From: Rana temporaria
Lineage: Eukaryota > Chordata > Amphibia > Anura > Ranidae
Length of the DNA: 64,000 nt
Assembly: GCF_905171775.1 (NCBI RefSeq)
Contig: NC_053490.1
Location: 16,597,752 to 16,661,751, forward strand
Direction: 5' to 3'
A model generated the notes under the pieces. The model was given only the letters and a program-made list of their open reading frames with translations. It made no database searches and was not told the origin of the DNA. How positions within the stretch are numbered: the stretch's first letter is position 1; each line of letters starts with the position of its first letter. Both the position numbers and the translations under genes were made by a program. This document shows positions 43,919-55,723 of this stretch, in pieces.

Positions 43919-44395
43919 CAAGTCTCTGGAGTGATCTTATGCGGTCACTGACTGCATTTACCAAAACCCGGGTCCTATTTGCACCAAGTGCATTAGGCTG
44001 CACTAGGCAACCTTGCCTAGCCTAGCCCCAATGCGTGGACAAGTGAAATTGCATTATGCCCTTATTGGTCAGTTCACACCACTTCACTGTCAAGTACTTA
44101 CCAGTCCATGGAGTCCAGCGCTGTCCTCGCGCAGCTGATTTTTGTCCACAGTGCCACCATCTTTGATTTGGGAGCTGGCTGTGACTTCTTGATGAATCAC
44201 AGCCAGCTCCCCGCTTTGCATGCATAAGCAGTAAGACTTGTCCTATAGGAGGCTGCGAGCAGGAGGAGGTACTATCAAAAAAAGGTGCATGCTCCCTAGA
44301 AGAAAAAAAAAACGCCAGACAGGAATTAGGGCTTAATCAGCAACATGCATACAGAAATAAAAATCTGACGGGTTCTAGCTTCTCCTACTCTACTA
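43919..44395. other. Intronic sequence with one hairpin
   Basis: The only structure seen is the inverted pair 'ggagctggctgtga' (44170) / 'tcacagccagctcc' (44197) with a loop of about 13 bp. No coding or element termini recognised. Confidence 0.45.
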
Positions 44396-44786
44396 CAGTG
44401 GAACCTCGGAATGCGAGTAATGCGGTTAACGAGCGTTTCGCAATACGAGCACTCTACTTATAAAAATCCTGACTCGGGTTTGCGACTGCCTCACAAAACG
44501 AGCAGGATTCACCAGCATTCAAGCCAAAGCGGTGTGCAATACTGCGTTTGGCCTAAGGTTTGTGGGGGGGGGGGGTGTCCTCTGCCCTTTCCGAGTGTTT
44601 TCAAGGCTCTCCGGTGCCCCCCGACTCTGGCCGCATGCAGTATTGCATGCCATTGAAGTCAATGCGGAACAAATTATTTTGGTTTCCATTGACTTCAATG
44701 GGGAAACTCACTTTGATATGCAAGTACTTTTTGAATAACGAGCATTCTCCTGGAACGGATTATGCTCGTAATCCAAGGTTCCACAG
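44396..44786. mobile_element. Mariner/Tigger-like MITE with TA duplication
   Basis: Left CAGTGGAACCTCGGAATGCG after TA; right ends CCAAGGTTCCACAG before TA. Repeated 'gcgagtaatgcgg', 'aacgagc' motifs and internal inverted arms (atgcagtattgcatgc near 44634). 391 bp, noncoding. The 'cagtggaacctcgg' terminus is one I associate with vertebrate pogo/Tigger-type elements. Confidence 0.65.
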
Positions 44787-44885
44787 TAAAGCATTTTTAT
44801 TTTATTTTTTTTGCTGCTGTTGGATATTTTCTCCTACCTGACTGGTGAAACGTTATCAACAGGACTGGAAGTGAGGGGAAAGCTA

Positions 44886-45433
44886 CCGTATTTATTGTGG
44901 TATAACGAGCTCCCGCGTATACCGCGCACCCCTAAAGTTGCCCCCAATCCTGTGGGGAAAAAAGTTTTTTTTTGTACTTCCAGTTTTGGTGTTTTGCGCG
45001 GCGTCCATCAGCGGCCTCGTCGGGTCCGGCGTCCTTCTGCGGCTTCGGGTGTCCTCTTCGTCGGGTCCGGCGTCCTTCTGCGGCTTCGGGTGTCCTCTTC
45101 GTCGGGTCCGGCGTCCTTCTGCGGCTTTGGTTGTTCTCTTCGTCGGGTCCGGCGTCCGTCTGCGGCTTCGGGTGTCCTCTTCGTCGGATCCGGCGTCCTT
45201 CTGCGGCGTCCTCGCGTCCTCCCCGCTCGTTTCCCGCGCCGAGTTTTGAATACTGCGCCGACATATACAGAGCGCAGTACACTCGTGTATTGTCGGCAAT
45301 GCTCGGCTACCCGCGCTGACGTCCTGTACGTCCAGGACGTGAGCGCGGAAGGAGCCGAGACTGCCCGACTATACCCGAGTGTACTACGATTTTCAGGGCA
45401 AAAAAGTGCGCGGTATACGCCGATTAAATACGG
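44886..45433. mobile_element. TA-flanked 'CCGTATTTAT' element, copy U4
   Basis: CCGTATTTATTGTGGTATAA after TA at left; GCCGATTAAATACGG before TA at right. The interior has four tandem units of about 57 bp ('gtcgggtccggcgtccttctgcggcttcgggtgtcctcttc' type), then sequence shared with U3. Noncoding. Confidence 0.75.
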
Positions 45434-46018
45434 TAATTAACAGAGCTCTGGGTAGCAGTAAAAACCATACAGGAGTTCTATGTATAAAAGGTATTTCCGC
45501 GCTACTATGAGATGTGTAAGTGATGTATCAACTGCTACAAAACACTTGGAAAAAGTATGACCATACCTTATATTGAATAGTGTGTATAGAAAGTAGTGCT
45601 GAGCTGTTGAAATAAAGATGATAAAAGTGCAAAGTGCAAAAATCCCCGATAGGGACAATGGATATGGTTCCAAATCTTAGTGCAATAATTGCTAAAACAA
45701 ATGTGAAATCCAAGAAGGAACCTTTAATGTACTGGCTTTGTTAGTAACTTGACCTAACAGCAAATGCTGTAGTGATGGTAAAGTGCAAACAAACAAATCC
45801 CTATTGCACAAATATAATAGAGGTGCAAAAAAAAAAAAACACGTGCAAAACATGCGTGGCAATACAATTTTTTTTTTTTTTTTGCAATTATTGCACTAAG
45901 ATTTGGAACCATATCCATTGTCTTTGCACTTTTATCTTTATTTCAACACTACTTTCCATACAGGAGTTCTAATCCTTCCCCACGCCATCTAAACAAAAAA
46001 GTTTTGGCTGGACCTACA
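45434..46018. repeat. Unassigned inverted-repeat sequence in intron
   Basis: 'atagggacaatggatatggttccaaatcttagtgcaataattgc' (split over 45650-45694) is inverted at 45885-45925, and the outer 'caggagttct' pair sits at 45470/45961. A large foldback of about 500 bp. It resembles repeats with 'ccgcgct' ends such as the final bases of the window. Confidence 0.5.
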
Positions 46019-46127
46019 CTTTAATGTCCAAATTCAAGTTTCAGCCGTGTGTGTGTGACAAGTGGGTAGAACCTGTTGGAGTGACACAGGCTCCTTTTTT
46101 TAACCAAGATCCTCCTTTCTCTGGCAG

Positions 46128-46308
46128 AATCCCTCAGCTGACCTCCGCCATCGACCTTGTGACTGACATCAGTCGGCAGCTGAGCGAACGGAAGACCGCT
46201 GCCGTCAACGAGATTTGTACGACATTTGATGAGCTGGAGCGAGCCCTGCAGCACAGGAAGAATACTCTCTTGCAAGACCTGGAGGCCATCTCTATCACCA
46301 AGCAGAAG
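46128..46308 (+). CDS. TRIM3: TRIM3 coding exon 4 (coiled coil)
   Basis: Acceptor tctggcAG, donor AAG|GTGGGC. One base finishes Arg167, then 60 codons (IPQLTSAIDLVTDISRQLSE... to ...ISITKQK). Heptad-like spacing of Leu/Ile and charged residues shows the central coiled-coil (BBC) region. No extra or missing bases: phase 1/2 entry and phase 0 exit fit the neighbours exactly. Confidence 0.95.
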
Positions 46309-46324
46309 GTGGGCATGTCTTTTG

Positions 46325-46515
46325 GGGGGATGCATGTCAGTATCCAACTAGACCATGGGACTTCAAACTACGGACCTCCAGTTGTTCAGGAACTACAATT
46401 CCCATCATGCCTAGTCATGTCTGTGAATGTCAGTGTGTTACAATGCCTCATGGGATGTGTAGTTCTACAACAGCTGGAGGGCCGTAGTTTGAGGATCCCT
46501 GAACTAGACAATTAA
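46325..46515. mobile_element. Foldback MITE right after a TRIM3 splice donor
   Basis: Inverted arms: 'ggacctccagttgttcaggaactacaattccc' (split at 46371-46402) against 'catgggatgtgtagttctacaacagctggaggg' (46449-46482), with outer arms 'aaactacgg' / 'ccgtagttt'. It starts within about 20-50 bp of the donor at 46309. Noncoding. Confidence 0.6.
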
Positions 46516-47443
<928 letters not shown>

Positions 47444-48014
47444 CATATTTACACTGGCCGCTAGGTGGTGCTTCCGTAGATTTACGCGTCGAATATGGTA
47501 ATGAGCTAGATACGCCGATTCAGAAAGTTTACGTGCGCCCGGCGCCTTTTTTTTACGTCGTTTACGTAGGGCTTTTTTCGGCGTATAGTTACCCCTGCTC
47601 TATGAGGCGTAGCCAATGTTAAGTATGGACGTCGGGCCAGCGTCGAATTTTGCGTCGTTTGCGTAAGTCGTCCGTGAATGGGGCTGGGAGTAAGTTACGT
47701 TCACGTCGAAACCAATGAGGCTTTGCGGCGTAATTTGGAGCATGCGCACTGGGATACGTCCACGGACGGCGCATGCGCCGTTAGTAAAAAACGTCATTTA
47801 CCTGGGGTCACCATTCATTAACATACAACACGCCCACTGCCTGGATAATTTGTATTACGCGGGCTTACGCCGGACCACATACGATACGCCGCCGTAACTT
47901 AGGGCACAGGTTCTTTCTGAATACAGAACCTGCCTCACTAAGTTACGGCGGCGTAGCGTATCTGAGATACGCTACGCCCGCACAAAGTTACGCCAGGATT
48001 TCTGAATCCGGGCC
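47444..48014. mobile_element. Harbinger-like element, 5'-truncated copy G
   Basis: It starts inside the family at 'gcatatttacactggccgctagg' and ends CTGAATCCGGGCC at 48014, 75 bp before a TRIM3 exon. The right hairpin arms 'ggttctttctgaatacagaacc' (47910-47931) are clear. The left terminus is missing. Confidence 0.8.
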
Positions 48015-48089
48015 TACGTTTTTTTTTTTTTTTTTTGGTTTTTTTTTGTTTGTTTTTTCTCATCTTGAATGTTGTCTCTCCAACTCCAG

Positions 48090-48813
48090 GTTCTTCAGGC
48101 ACAGCTTTCAGCATTAAGACAAGGCCTAGACAACATGGAGAGCAGCATGCGTTTTACGGAACAGGCTCTTGGCCACGGCTCAGAGACAGAAGTTCTCTTG
48201 GTGAGGAAGCAGATGAGCGAGCGATTGAATGAATTGGCTTCTCGTGACTTCCCTTTACACCCTCAGCAGAACCCACAGCTTGAATTCCGGGTAGAGACTG
48301 ATGGCCTCCGCCGATCCCTCCAGAATTTAGGGGCCCTTCTTACTACTAGCACCGTGGCTCATTTCTCAGTTGCAACAGGGGAGGGCTTGCGCCAAGCCTT
48401 GGTGGGACAACAAACTTCTGTCACGGTCACTACTAAAGACAAAGATGGAGAGTTGTTCCGAAGCGGCAATGCCATCCTACAAGCTCAGCTGACCAGTCCA
48501 GATGGAGCCACCCATGACGGGGAGGTGACGGACAATAAGAACGGGACTTACGAGGTGCTCTACACTCCACGTCATGACGGAGAGCACCAACTCTCGCTGC
48601 GGCTTTATGGGCAACCACTACGCGGGAGTCCATTTAAGGTGAGGGCTATAAAACCTGGGGATGTGCCGGCCTCACCAGAGGATGTCAAGCGCAGAGTTAA
48701 GTCGCCCAGTGGAGGGCACATACGACAGAAGGCTGTGAGGAGACCATCAAGCATGTATAGCACCAACAAGAAGAAGGAGAACCCAATTGAAGATGAGATG
48801 ATCCTGAGAGTTG
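48090..48813 (+). CDS. TRIM3: TRIM3 coding exon 5 (end of coiled coil, filamin repeat, linker)
   Basis: A large 724-nt exon; acceptor ctccAG, donor GTTG|GTAAGTG. It encodes residues 228-468 and the first base of Gly469. The coiled coil ends in SETEVLLVRKQMSERL. From about residue 313 lies the filamin/ABP280 repeat, with GEGLRQALVG, TVTTKDKDGELF, DNKNGTYEVLY and LYGQPLRGSPFKVRA. A basic linker follows (VKRRVKSPSGG, RRPSSMYSTNKKKENPIEDE), conserved in TRIM2/TRIM3. The filamin repeat contributes to substrate and self-association in this family. RPSSMYS and GALLTTS favour TRIM3 over TRIM2. Confidence 0.97.
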
Positions 48814-48949
48814 GTAAGTGACTGGCGAGAGACTTGAAGGGGGAGGGGAGATACGGAAAGGGGGAGTGGTTTGGAATTTATAAGGTGAATGGAAGATGAT
48901 CTCCATCTATCTAGTTTCTGCTTTGAAGGATATCTGGACTTTGGCTTAA

Positions 48950-49919
48950 CCACTTAACCCCCGGACCAATATGCTGCTAAATGCCCAAAGGCGTTTTTAC
49001 AATTCGGCACTGCGTTGCTTTAACAGACAATTGCGTGGTCGTGCAATGTGGCTCCCAAACAAAATTGACGTGTTTTTTTCCCCACAAATAGAGCTTTCTT
49101 ATGGTGGTATTTGATCACCTCTGCGGTTTTAATTTTTTGCGCTATAAACAAAAATAGAGCGACAATTTTGAAAAAAATGCAATATTTTTTTTACTTTTTG
49201 CTATAATAAATATCCCCCAAAAACCTATATAAACATTTTTTCCTCAGTTTAGGCCGATACGTATTTTTCTACCTATTTTTGGTAAAAAAAATCGCAATAA
49301 GCGTTTATCCATTGGTTTGCGCAAAATTTATAGCGTTTACAAAATAGGGGATAGTTTTATTATTTTTTTTTTTTACTACTAATGGCGGCGATCAGTGATT
49401 TTTTTCGTGACTGCGGCATTATGGCGGACACTTCGGACAATTTTGACACATTTTTGGGACCATTGTCATTTTTACAGCAAAAAGTGCATTCTTTATTGTG
49501 AAAATGACAGTTGCAGTTTGGGAGTTAACCACAGGGGGCGCTGTAGGAGTTAGGGTTCACCTAGTGTGTGTTTACAACTGTAGGGGGGTGTGGCTGTAGG
49601 TCTGACGTCATCGATCGAGTCTCCCTATAAAAGGGATCACTCGATCGATGCAGCGCCATAGTGAAGCACGGGGAAGCCGTGTTTACATGCGGCTCTCCCC
49701 GTTCTTCAGCTCCGGGGAGCGATCGCGACAGAGCGGCTATAAACGAATAGCCACGCCGTTGTCCCGGATCACTCCCCGCGGGTTTCCGACCGCCGCATGT
49801 AGCGGGGGGGTCACGATCGGACCCCCGACCCGCGGAAAGGCGGGGACGTACATGTACGCCCATATGCCTGTACGCGCCATTCTGTGGACGTACATATACA
49901 TGCGGCGGTCGGCAAGCGG
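48950..49919 (+). mobile_element. Complete TTAA-type element (T5)
   Basis: CCACTTAACCCCCGG at left; GGCAAGCGG at right; TTAA at 48946-48949 and 49920-49923. Contains TGACGTCA (49603-49610), a 15-bp gap, TATAAAAG (49626-49633) and the same inverted frame as T4. 970 bp, TRIM3 intron 6. Confidence 0.92.
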
Positions 49920-49923
49920 TTAA

Positions 49924-50470
49924 AGATCTATAGATTATATGAGCTAAATGGTCCACCGATTGGTGTCTAGGCAAATCTTTGTGATTGATCAGGGACCTAA
50001 GGGAAGAGCTAGGTGGAGATCTACGAGAATATCTTGGAGGTAACAGAGGAATCTATAGGGGGATCCTGGTGGTAGTAGAAGGTTCTGTGGGGACATCTTG
50101 GTGGCGGTAGAAGCATTTTAAGGTGCGTTCTTAACTTTCTGTTAAAAAAAAATAATTATTAAAAAGGGGGGGGGGGAGTTCTTGGAGGTACAAGAGCAAA
50201 TTATGGGAGGATCTTGGTAGTAACAGAAGGATCTTGGTGGTAGCAAAGAAATGTATGCAGATAATCCTGTGATGGTAGCAGATAGACCCACGGTAGGAGG
50301 ATCTTGTTGGTAGTAAAAGGACCTATTGAAAGATTCTGGTGGTAGAATGATCTATGGGGGGATCTTAGTGGTAGGACCATGAAGATCCTGCCAAACATCC
50401 CTTTATGCAAAGGGAACCTTCATGATAGTAGAGGAATCTATGGGAAGAGCTTAGTGATAACAGTAGGATC
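49924..50470 (+). repeat. Degenerate tandem repeat 'gatcttggtggtagtagaaggatctatgggggg'
   Basis: Diverged units of about 35-60 bp with 'atcttggtggtag' and 'gaggatctatgggggatc'. No coding frame. Interrupted by a poly(A)/(G) run near 50142-50176. Confidence 0.65.
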
Positions 50471-50731
50471 TTTAGAGCCGGTTCACACTGGGGCGACTCG
50501 TCAGGCGACTCAGCCGCCTAACAAGTCGCGTCCCATTCTATTCAATAGAGCCGTTCTAATAGCGGCGACGCAAGTCGCTTCGACTTAGAAAAAGGTTCTT
50601 GTACGACTTTGGGGGCGACTTGCATTGACTTTTATACAGAAGTCATTTTGCAAGTCGCCTCTGAAGTCGTCTTCAGGACGCCTTGCCGAGTCGCCCCCGA
50701 AGTCGTGCCGCCGCAGTGTAAACCGGCTCTT
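50471..50731. mobile_element. Small MITE 'AGAGCCGGTTCACACTGGGGCGACT'
   Basis: The left end AGAGCCGGTTCACACTGGGG and right end GTGTAAACCGGCTCT are inverted repeats. The interior is rich in 'aagtcgcctc' and its inverse. About 260 bp. Confidence 0.75.
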
Positions 50732-50821
50732 AGGGTGGGGAATCTTGGTTATATGATGGGCCAATTTCAGAAAATTGTTTGTACTTTAAATCTTGGTGTG
50801 ATGGATACTTTTCATGACATC

Positions 50822-51225
50822 TAATGCCGCGTACACACGATCAGAATTTGACAAGAAAACCGTGAATTCTTTTTTACCGACGTAATGTCGTCTCAAACTT
50901 GTGTTGCATACACACGGTCACACAAATGTTGTCGGAAATTTTGAATGTCAAGAATGCGGTCACGTACAACGAGCCGAGAAAAATTAAGTTCAATGATTCC
51001 GAGCATGCGTAGGATTTTTGTGCATTGGTATTGCATACAGATGATCCGAATTTCCAACAAGAACTTTTCCCGTCGGAAAATTTGAGAAGCGGCTCTCAAA
51101 TTTTTGCTGTCGGAAATTCCGACAGAAAATGTCCGATGGAAACTACACGCGGTCGTAATTTCCGACCAAAAGCTCACGTCGAACATTTCTTGTTGGAAAT
51201 TCCGATCGTGTGTACGCGGCATTAG
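50822..51225. mobile_element. MITE with 'GTACACACGATC' termini, copy 2
   Basis: Left TAATGCCGCGTACACACGAT and right ATCGTGTGTACGCGGCATTA are inverted repeats of at least 20 bp. The core has 'tccgacaagaacttttccc'-like hairpins. Same terminal class as 10467-10906. Confidence 0.8.
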
Positions 51226-51449
51226 TCAGACTGAAGGGTTAGGTACTGCTCAGACATTTGTATGAATGTAGGTTTGGTTGAGTTTTGGCTCTAGAGCTTT
51301 AGAAAAGTGAGGTTCTTTAGGTGTAATAAGGATGTCTAACATTGTTCATTTCAGGCTGTCAAGTCCTTGGGCAATACACATACAAACTGAGGAAAAGCAC
51401 AGATACTTGAAAGCTTTTAATATGATTTTGCTATACTACCACATGAATG
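51226..51449. other. TRIM3: Intron 6 sequence without recognised feature
   Basis: A/T-rich, no long frame, no termini. It may be original intron sequence. Confidence 0.4.
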
Positions 51450-52288
51450 CCACTTCCCGACCGCCGCATGTATATGTACGTCGGCAGAATGGCACGTACA
51501 GGCACATTGGTGTACCTGTATGTCCCTGCCTAGACGTGGGTCGGGGGTCCGATTTCCCCCCCGGTACATGCGGCGGTCGGATACCCGCGGGGAGCGATCC
51601 GGGACGACGGCGCGGCTATTAGTTTATAGCCGCCCCGGAGCGATCGCTCCCCGGAGCAGAAGAACGGGGGGAGCCGTATGTAAACACGGCTTCCCCGTGC
51701 TTCACTGTGGCGGCGCATCGATTGAGTGATCCCTTTTATAGGGAGACTCGATCGATGACATCAGACCTACAGCCACACCCCCCTACAGTTGTAAACACAC
51801 ACTAGGTGAACCCTAACTCCTACAGCGCCCCCTGTGGTTAACTCCAAAACTGCAACTGTCATTTTCACAATAAACAATGCAATTTAAATGTATTTTTTGC
51901 TGTGAAAATGACAGTGGTCCCAAAAATCTGTCAAAATTGTCCGAAGTGTCCGCCATAATGTCGCAGTCACGAAAAAAATCGCTGATCGCCGCCATTGGTA
52001 GTAAAAAAAAATAATAAAAATGCAATAAAACTATCCCCTATTTTGTAAACGCTATAAATTTTGCGCAAACCAATCGATAAACGCTTATTGCGGTTTTTTT
52101 TTTTACCAAAAATAGGTAGAAGAATACGTATCGGCCTAAACTGAGGAAAAAAAATTGTTATATGTTTTTGGGGGATATTTATTATACCAAAAAGTAAAAA
52201 ATATTGCATTTTTTTTCAAAATTGTCGCTCTATTTTTGTTTATAGCGCATGGGTCATGTAGCAGCATATTGGTCCGGTCCTTAAGTGA
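51450..52288 (-). mobile_element. TTAA-type element, near complete (T6)
   Basis: Starts CCACTTCCCGACCG (the left TTAA is eroded to 'GAATG'), ends CTTAAGTGA before TTAA at 52289-52292. Reverse orientation: CTTTTATA (51733-51740), 15 bp, TGACATCA (51756-51763). A stretch near 52250 is deleted relative to other copies. Confidence 0.85.
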
Positions 52289-52292
52289 TTAA

Positions 52293-53445
52293 GAGGGCTC
52301 AAAATTTCAATTCTTGAGCCACTAGCCAGGCTTCAAGGGTTACTCGCCACCAGTTGCCCAACCCCTACCCTGCTCCGCCCATAATTCTGCCGCTAATCAC
52401 ACCCTCATAAATTCTGTCATGAAATGACACTTGGGGCCCTTTCACACGGGGCGGATCAGTAATGATCCGCCTCCGTGTGTCCGTCAAGCTCAGCGGGGAT
52501 CCTCCGTAAAATCCCCGCTGAGCTGTCAGCTGACAGGGCGGTCCCCGCACACTGTGCAGGGACCGCCCTGTCTTTTCTCCGCTCTCCCCTATGGGGGGAT
52601 CAGATGAACAAGGACCGTATGTCTGTGTTCACCCGATCCGATCCGCCAGACGGAAGAAAAATAGGATTTTCTTCCGTCCGATTTTGCGGATCTTTGCGGA
52701 GGCGGGTGATTACGGGTGTCAGCGGATGGTCATCCGCTGACACCCGCAATCACATAGGGACCCATGTATGTCCCGTTTTCATCCGCAATGGATGGATGAA
52801 AATGCGGACATACGGTCCGCACGTCTAAAAGGGGCCATAAATGTTTTATGCAGAATTAAGTTGCAGAAATAAATATTAACAACTTCAGCCTCACCTGTGC
52901 CCATCAATACACCCCCCGATTGCGGAGTCATTGCACCCCCCCCCCCCCCCCGGCGGCCAGATCATGACAGGATGAAGAGGAGAGCTGTGGATCGCAGAGC
53001 GGTATGGCCCTCTGTTAGAACTTACATTTCCTCCGCTCTGCTCGCTCACATAGCCCCGTCCTTCTCCTGACCCCACGCCTGTGATAGACAACACATCCCG
53101 CATTGGACCCGCATTCTGTCTATTACAGGCGTCGGGTCAGGAGGAGGTGGGGCTGTGTGAAGGAGCAGAGCGGAGGAAATGTAAGTTCTAACAGCGGGCT
53201 ATACCGCTCTGCGATCCACAGCTCTTCTCTTCATCCTGTCATGATCTGGCCACCGTTGGGGGCACAATAACACTGCAATCGGGGGGGGCACAGTTCCTCC
53301 GTGTTCTCTGCCATCGGGAGGATCGCTGGGAGAAAAGCTCCTGACCCCGCCCGCCGCAGTGTTCGCCCGCAGCCCAGCTCCTCGCCAGACCTAATTTTTC
53401 ACTCGCAAAATGCGAGTAAGCGAGTGCAAAATTTTGAGGTCTGTA
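52293..53445. mobile_element. Large foldback element with nested MITE
   Basis: The left end 'gggctcaaaatttcaattct' and right end 'gcaaaattttgaggtctg' are related inverted termini. The core carries long inverted arms: about 52919-53095 against 53128-53280 ('gcagagcggtat...' / '...ataccgctctgc'), roughly 150 bp each. A separate MITE (52438-52838) is nested on the left. In TRIM3 intron 6, ending about 86 bp before an exon. Confidence 0.65.
52438..52838. mobile_element. MITE 'GGCCCTTTCACACGGGGCGGATC'
   Basis: Left GGGGCCCTTTCACACGGGGC; right ACGTCTAAAAGGGGCC. The core holds palindromes such as 'tgtcagcggatggtcatccgctgaca' (split at 52717-52742). About 400 bp. Confidence 0.7.
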
Positions 53446-53531
53446 TAATACACAGTTGTAATATTGGGCAGATATGGTGTCAGGTTGCCGACATGCAGGA
53501 TTTTCAGTCTCATGGCAGATGTGTCTTTCAG

Positions 53532-53635
53532 GAACCCGTGGTCGAGACAAAGGTGAATTCTCCAACCTGCAAGGCATCTGTGCCTCCAGTAACAATCGCA
53601 TTGTGGTTGCAGACAGTAACAATCAGTGCATACAG
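53532..53635 (+). CDS. TRIM3: TRIM3 coding exon 6 (first NHL repeat)
   Basis: Acceptor tctttcAG, donor ACAG|GTGAGG. Two bases complete Gly469; 34 codons follow: TRGRDKGEFSNLQGICAS, then RIVVADSNNQCIQ. This is the first NHL blade with the typical G-F-x-x-P/L-x-G and VADSNN motifs. NHL propellers bind RNA or protein partners; in TRIM3 known partners include motor proteins. Confidence 0.96.
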
Positions 53636-53722
53636 GTGAGGCTGGATTTTACCATTTTTCAGTTGGGTTTTTCCTCTCCTGTATCATCTTTTACTAGATC
53701 TGATGTATTCTCCCCACGGCAG

Positions 53723-53890
53723 GTGTTCTCCAATGAGGGCCAGTTTAAGTTGCGTTTTGGGATTCGAGGACGGTCCCCAGGACAGTTGCAGCGTCCAACA
53801 GGTGTGGCTGTGGACACAAATGGTGACATCATTGTGGCGGATTATGACAATCGCTGGGTCAGCATTTTCTCTCCAGAGGGGAAGTTTAAG
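53723..53890 (+). CDS. TRIM3: TRIM3 coding exon 7 (second NHL repeat)
   Basis: Only 87 bp of intron precede it (acceptor cggcAG; donor AAG|GTATGC). Fifty-six codons in phase 0: VFSNEGQFKLRFGIRGRSPG, then QLQRPTGVAVDTNGDIIVAD and YDNRWVSIFSPEGKFK. VDTNGDIIVADYDNRW is the TRIM3 rather than the TRIM2 version. Residues 504-559. Confidence 0.97.
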
Positions 53891-53945
53891 GTATGCTTAC
53901 AGGTTGGCCTTTTGTGTTTTCTTCGCCATCCATAGACGTTTTCGT

Positions 53946-55304
53946 TAGGGTTGTCCCGATACCGATATTAGTATCGGTATCGGGACCGATTCCGAGTATT
54001 TGCGGGAGTACTTGTACTCCCGCAAATACCCCCGATACCAAAATAGAATACTTCCCCCACGCCGCCGTTACGCCGCATTGCGCCACCGTTACGCCGCATC
54101 TCCGCTACCGCCGACTGTGTAATACGCTCCGGGAACATTACAGCTTTGAATAGCTGTAATGATTTGCGCCGCGCATAGACACTCCCCCTTGCTCGGGTGA
54201 ACTGTCCAATCCCGAGCGAGGGGGAGTGTCTATACGCAGCGCGGCGCCAATCATTACAGCTATTCAAAGCTGTAATGTTCACGGCGCGTATTACACAGTC
54301 GTTGGTAGCGGGGATGCAGGTAAGCGGGACATGGCTGGATATGGGGGGGAGACATGGCTGCATGGGGGGGAGACATGGCTGGATATGGGGGGGAGACATG
54401 GCTGGATATGGGGGGGGAGACATGGCTGGATATGGGGGGGGAGACATGGCTGGATATGGGGGGGGAGACATGGCTGGATATGGGGGGAGACATGGCTGGA
54501 TGTGGGGGAGACATGGCTGGATGTGGGGGAGACATGGCTGGATGTGGGGGAGACATGGCTGGATGTGGGGGAGACATGGCTGGATGTGGGGGAGACATGG
54601 CTGGATGGGGGGGAGACATGGCTGAATGGGGGGAGAGACATGGCTGAATGGGGGGAGAGACATGGCTGGATGGGGGGGGAGACATGGCTGGATGGGGGGG
54701 GAGACATGGCTGGATGGGGGGGGAGACATGGCTGCATGGGGGGGGAGACATGGCTGGATATGGGGGGGAGACATGGCTGGATGGGGGGGAGACATGGCTG
54801 GATGGGGGGGAGACATGGCTGGATATGGGGGGGAGACATGGCTGGATGGGGGGGGGGAGACGAGACCTGGATGGGGGGGGGGGGAGACATGGCTGGATGG
54901 GGGGGGGGGGGGAGACATGGCTGGATGGGGGGGGGGAGACATGGCTGGATATGGGGGGAGACATGGCTGGATATGGGGGGAGACATGGCTGGATATGGGG
55001 GGAGACATGGCTGGATAATGGGGGGACATGGCTGGATATAGGGAGACATGGCTGCATATGGGGGGGGGGACATGGCTGCATATGGGGGGGGGGACATGGC
55101 TGCATATGGGGGGGGGGACATGGCTGCATCTGTGGTGGGACATGGCTGCATCTATGGGGGGACATGGCTGCATCTGTGGGGGGACATGGCTGCATTTGGG
55201 GACACATTTAAAAAAAAGTATCGGTATTCGGTATCGGCGAGTACTTGAAAAAAAGTATCGGTACTTGTACTCGGTCCCAAAAAAGTGGTATCGGGACAAC
55301 CCTA
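53946..55304. mobile_element. hAT MITE 'TAGGGTTGTCCCGATACC' with an internal minisatellite
   Basis: Left TAGGGTTGTCCCGATACCGA; right GGTATCGGGACAACCCTA, exact inverse over 18 bp. Flanks GTTTTCGT / GTTTTCAT (53938-53945 and 55305-55312) are an 8-bp duplication with one mismatch. Inside: inverted arms of about 80 bp (54130-54205 / 54205-54305), then about 40 units of 'gacatggctggatatgggggg' (54327-55200). It fills most of TRIM3 intron 8. The long frames on both strands are repeat read-throughs. Confidence 0.93.
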
Positions 55305-55378
55305 GTTTTCATTTTAGTTTATGTTCCAATGACTTTGTATTCCTGGCTTTTTTTCCCACCTGTTTCCTCTGTCTACAG

Positions 55379-55559
55379 AACAAAATTGGTGTCGGCCGTC
55401 TAATGGGACCCAAAGGAGTAGCCGTAGACCGTAACGGTCATCTGATAGTAGTGGATAACAAATCCTGCTGCATCTTCATCTTCCAGTCCAATGGAAAACT
55501 AGTGGGGAGGTTTGGAGGCCGAAGCCCAGGAGACAAGCATCAGTCTGGAACACTAGACG
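55379..55559 (+). CDS. TRIM3: TRIM3 coding exon 8 (third NHL repeat)
   Basis: Acceptor tctacAG, donor GACG|GTAATT. Sixty codons plus one base: NKIGVGRLMGPKGVAVDRNG, HLIVVDNKSCCIFIFQSNGK, LVGRFGGRSPGDKHQSGTLD. The blade itself is highly conserved. The tail between GGR and the next exon's GPHF (12 residues) is about four residues longer than I recall for mammalian TRIM3. The donor used here is the only one keeping the frame. Residues 560-619. Confidence 0.95.
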
Positions 55560-55723
55560 GTAATTATGATCGGGATAAAACAAATGGCGGTTCTTGGTGG
55601 GAGGGGGGTGGGGGATAATGGGGTGGCAGATGGGTTGGGAAGCTAGCTGAAGAGTTCCACATTTTAACTTTCACCTGGTAATTTCACCAATGGCACGCAC
55701 TTTTAGCTAGATTTGGATGCAGT

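Noticed and set aside
53968..55299. 443-residue minus-strand frame with 'PAMSPP' repeats
   Set aside because: A read-through of the minisatellite within a hAT MITE; other frames on both strands are also open.
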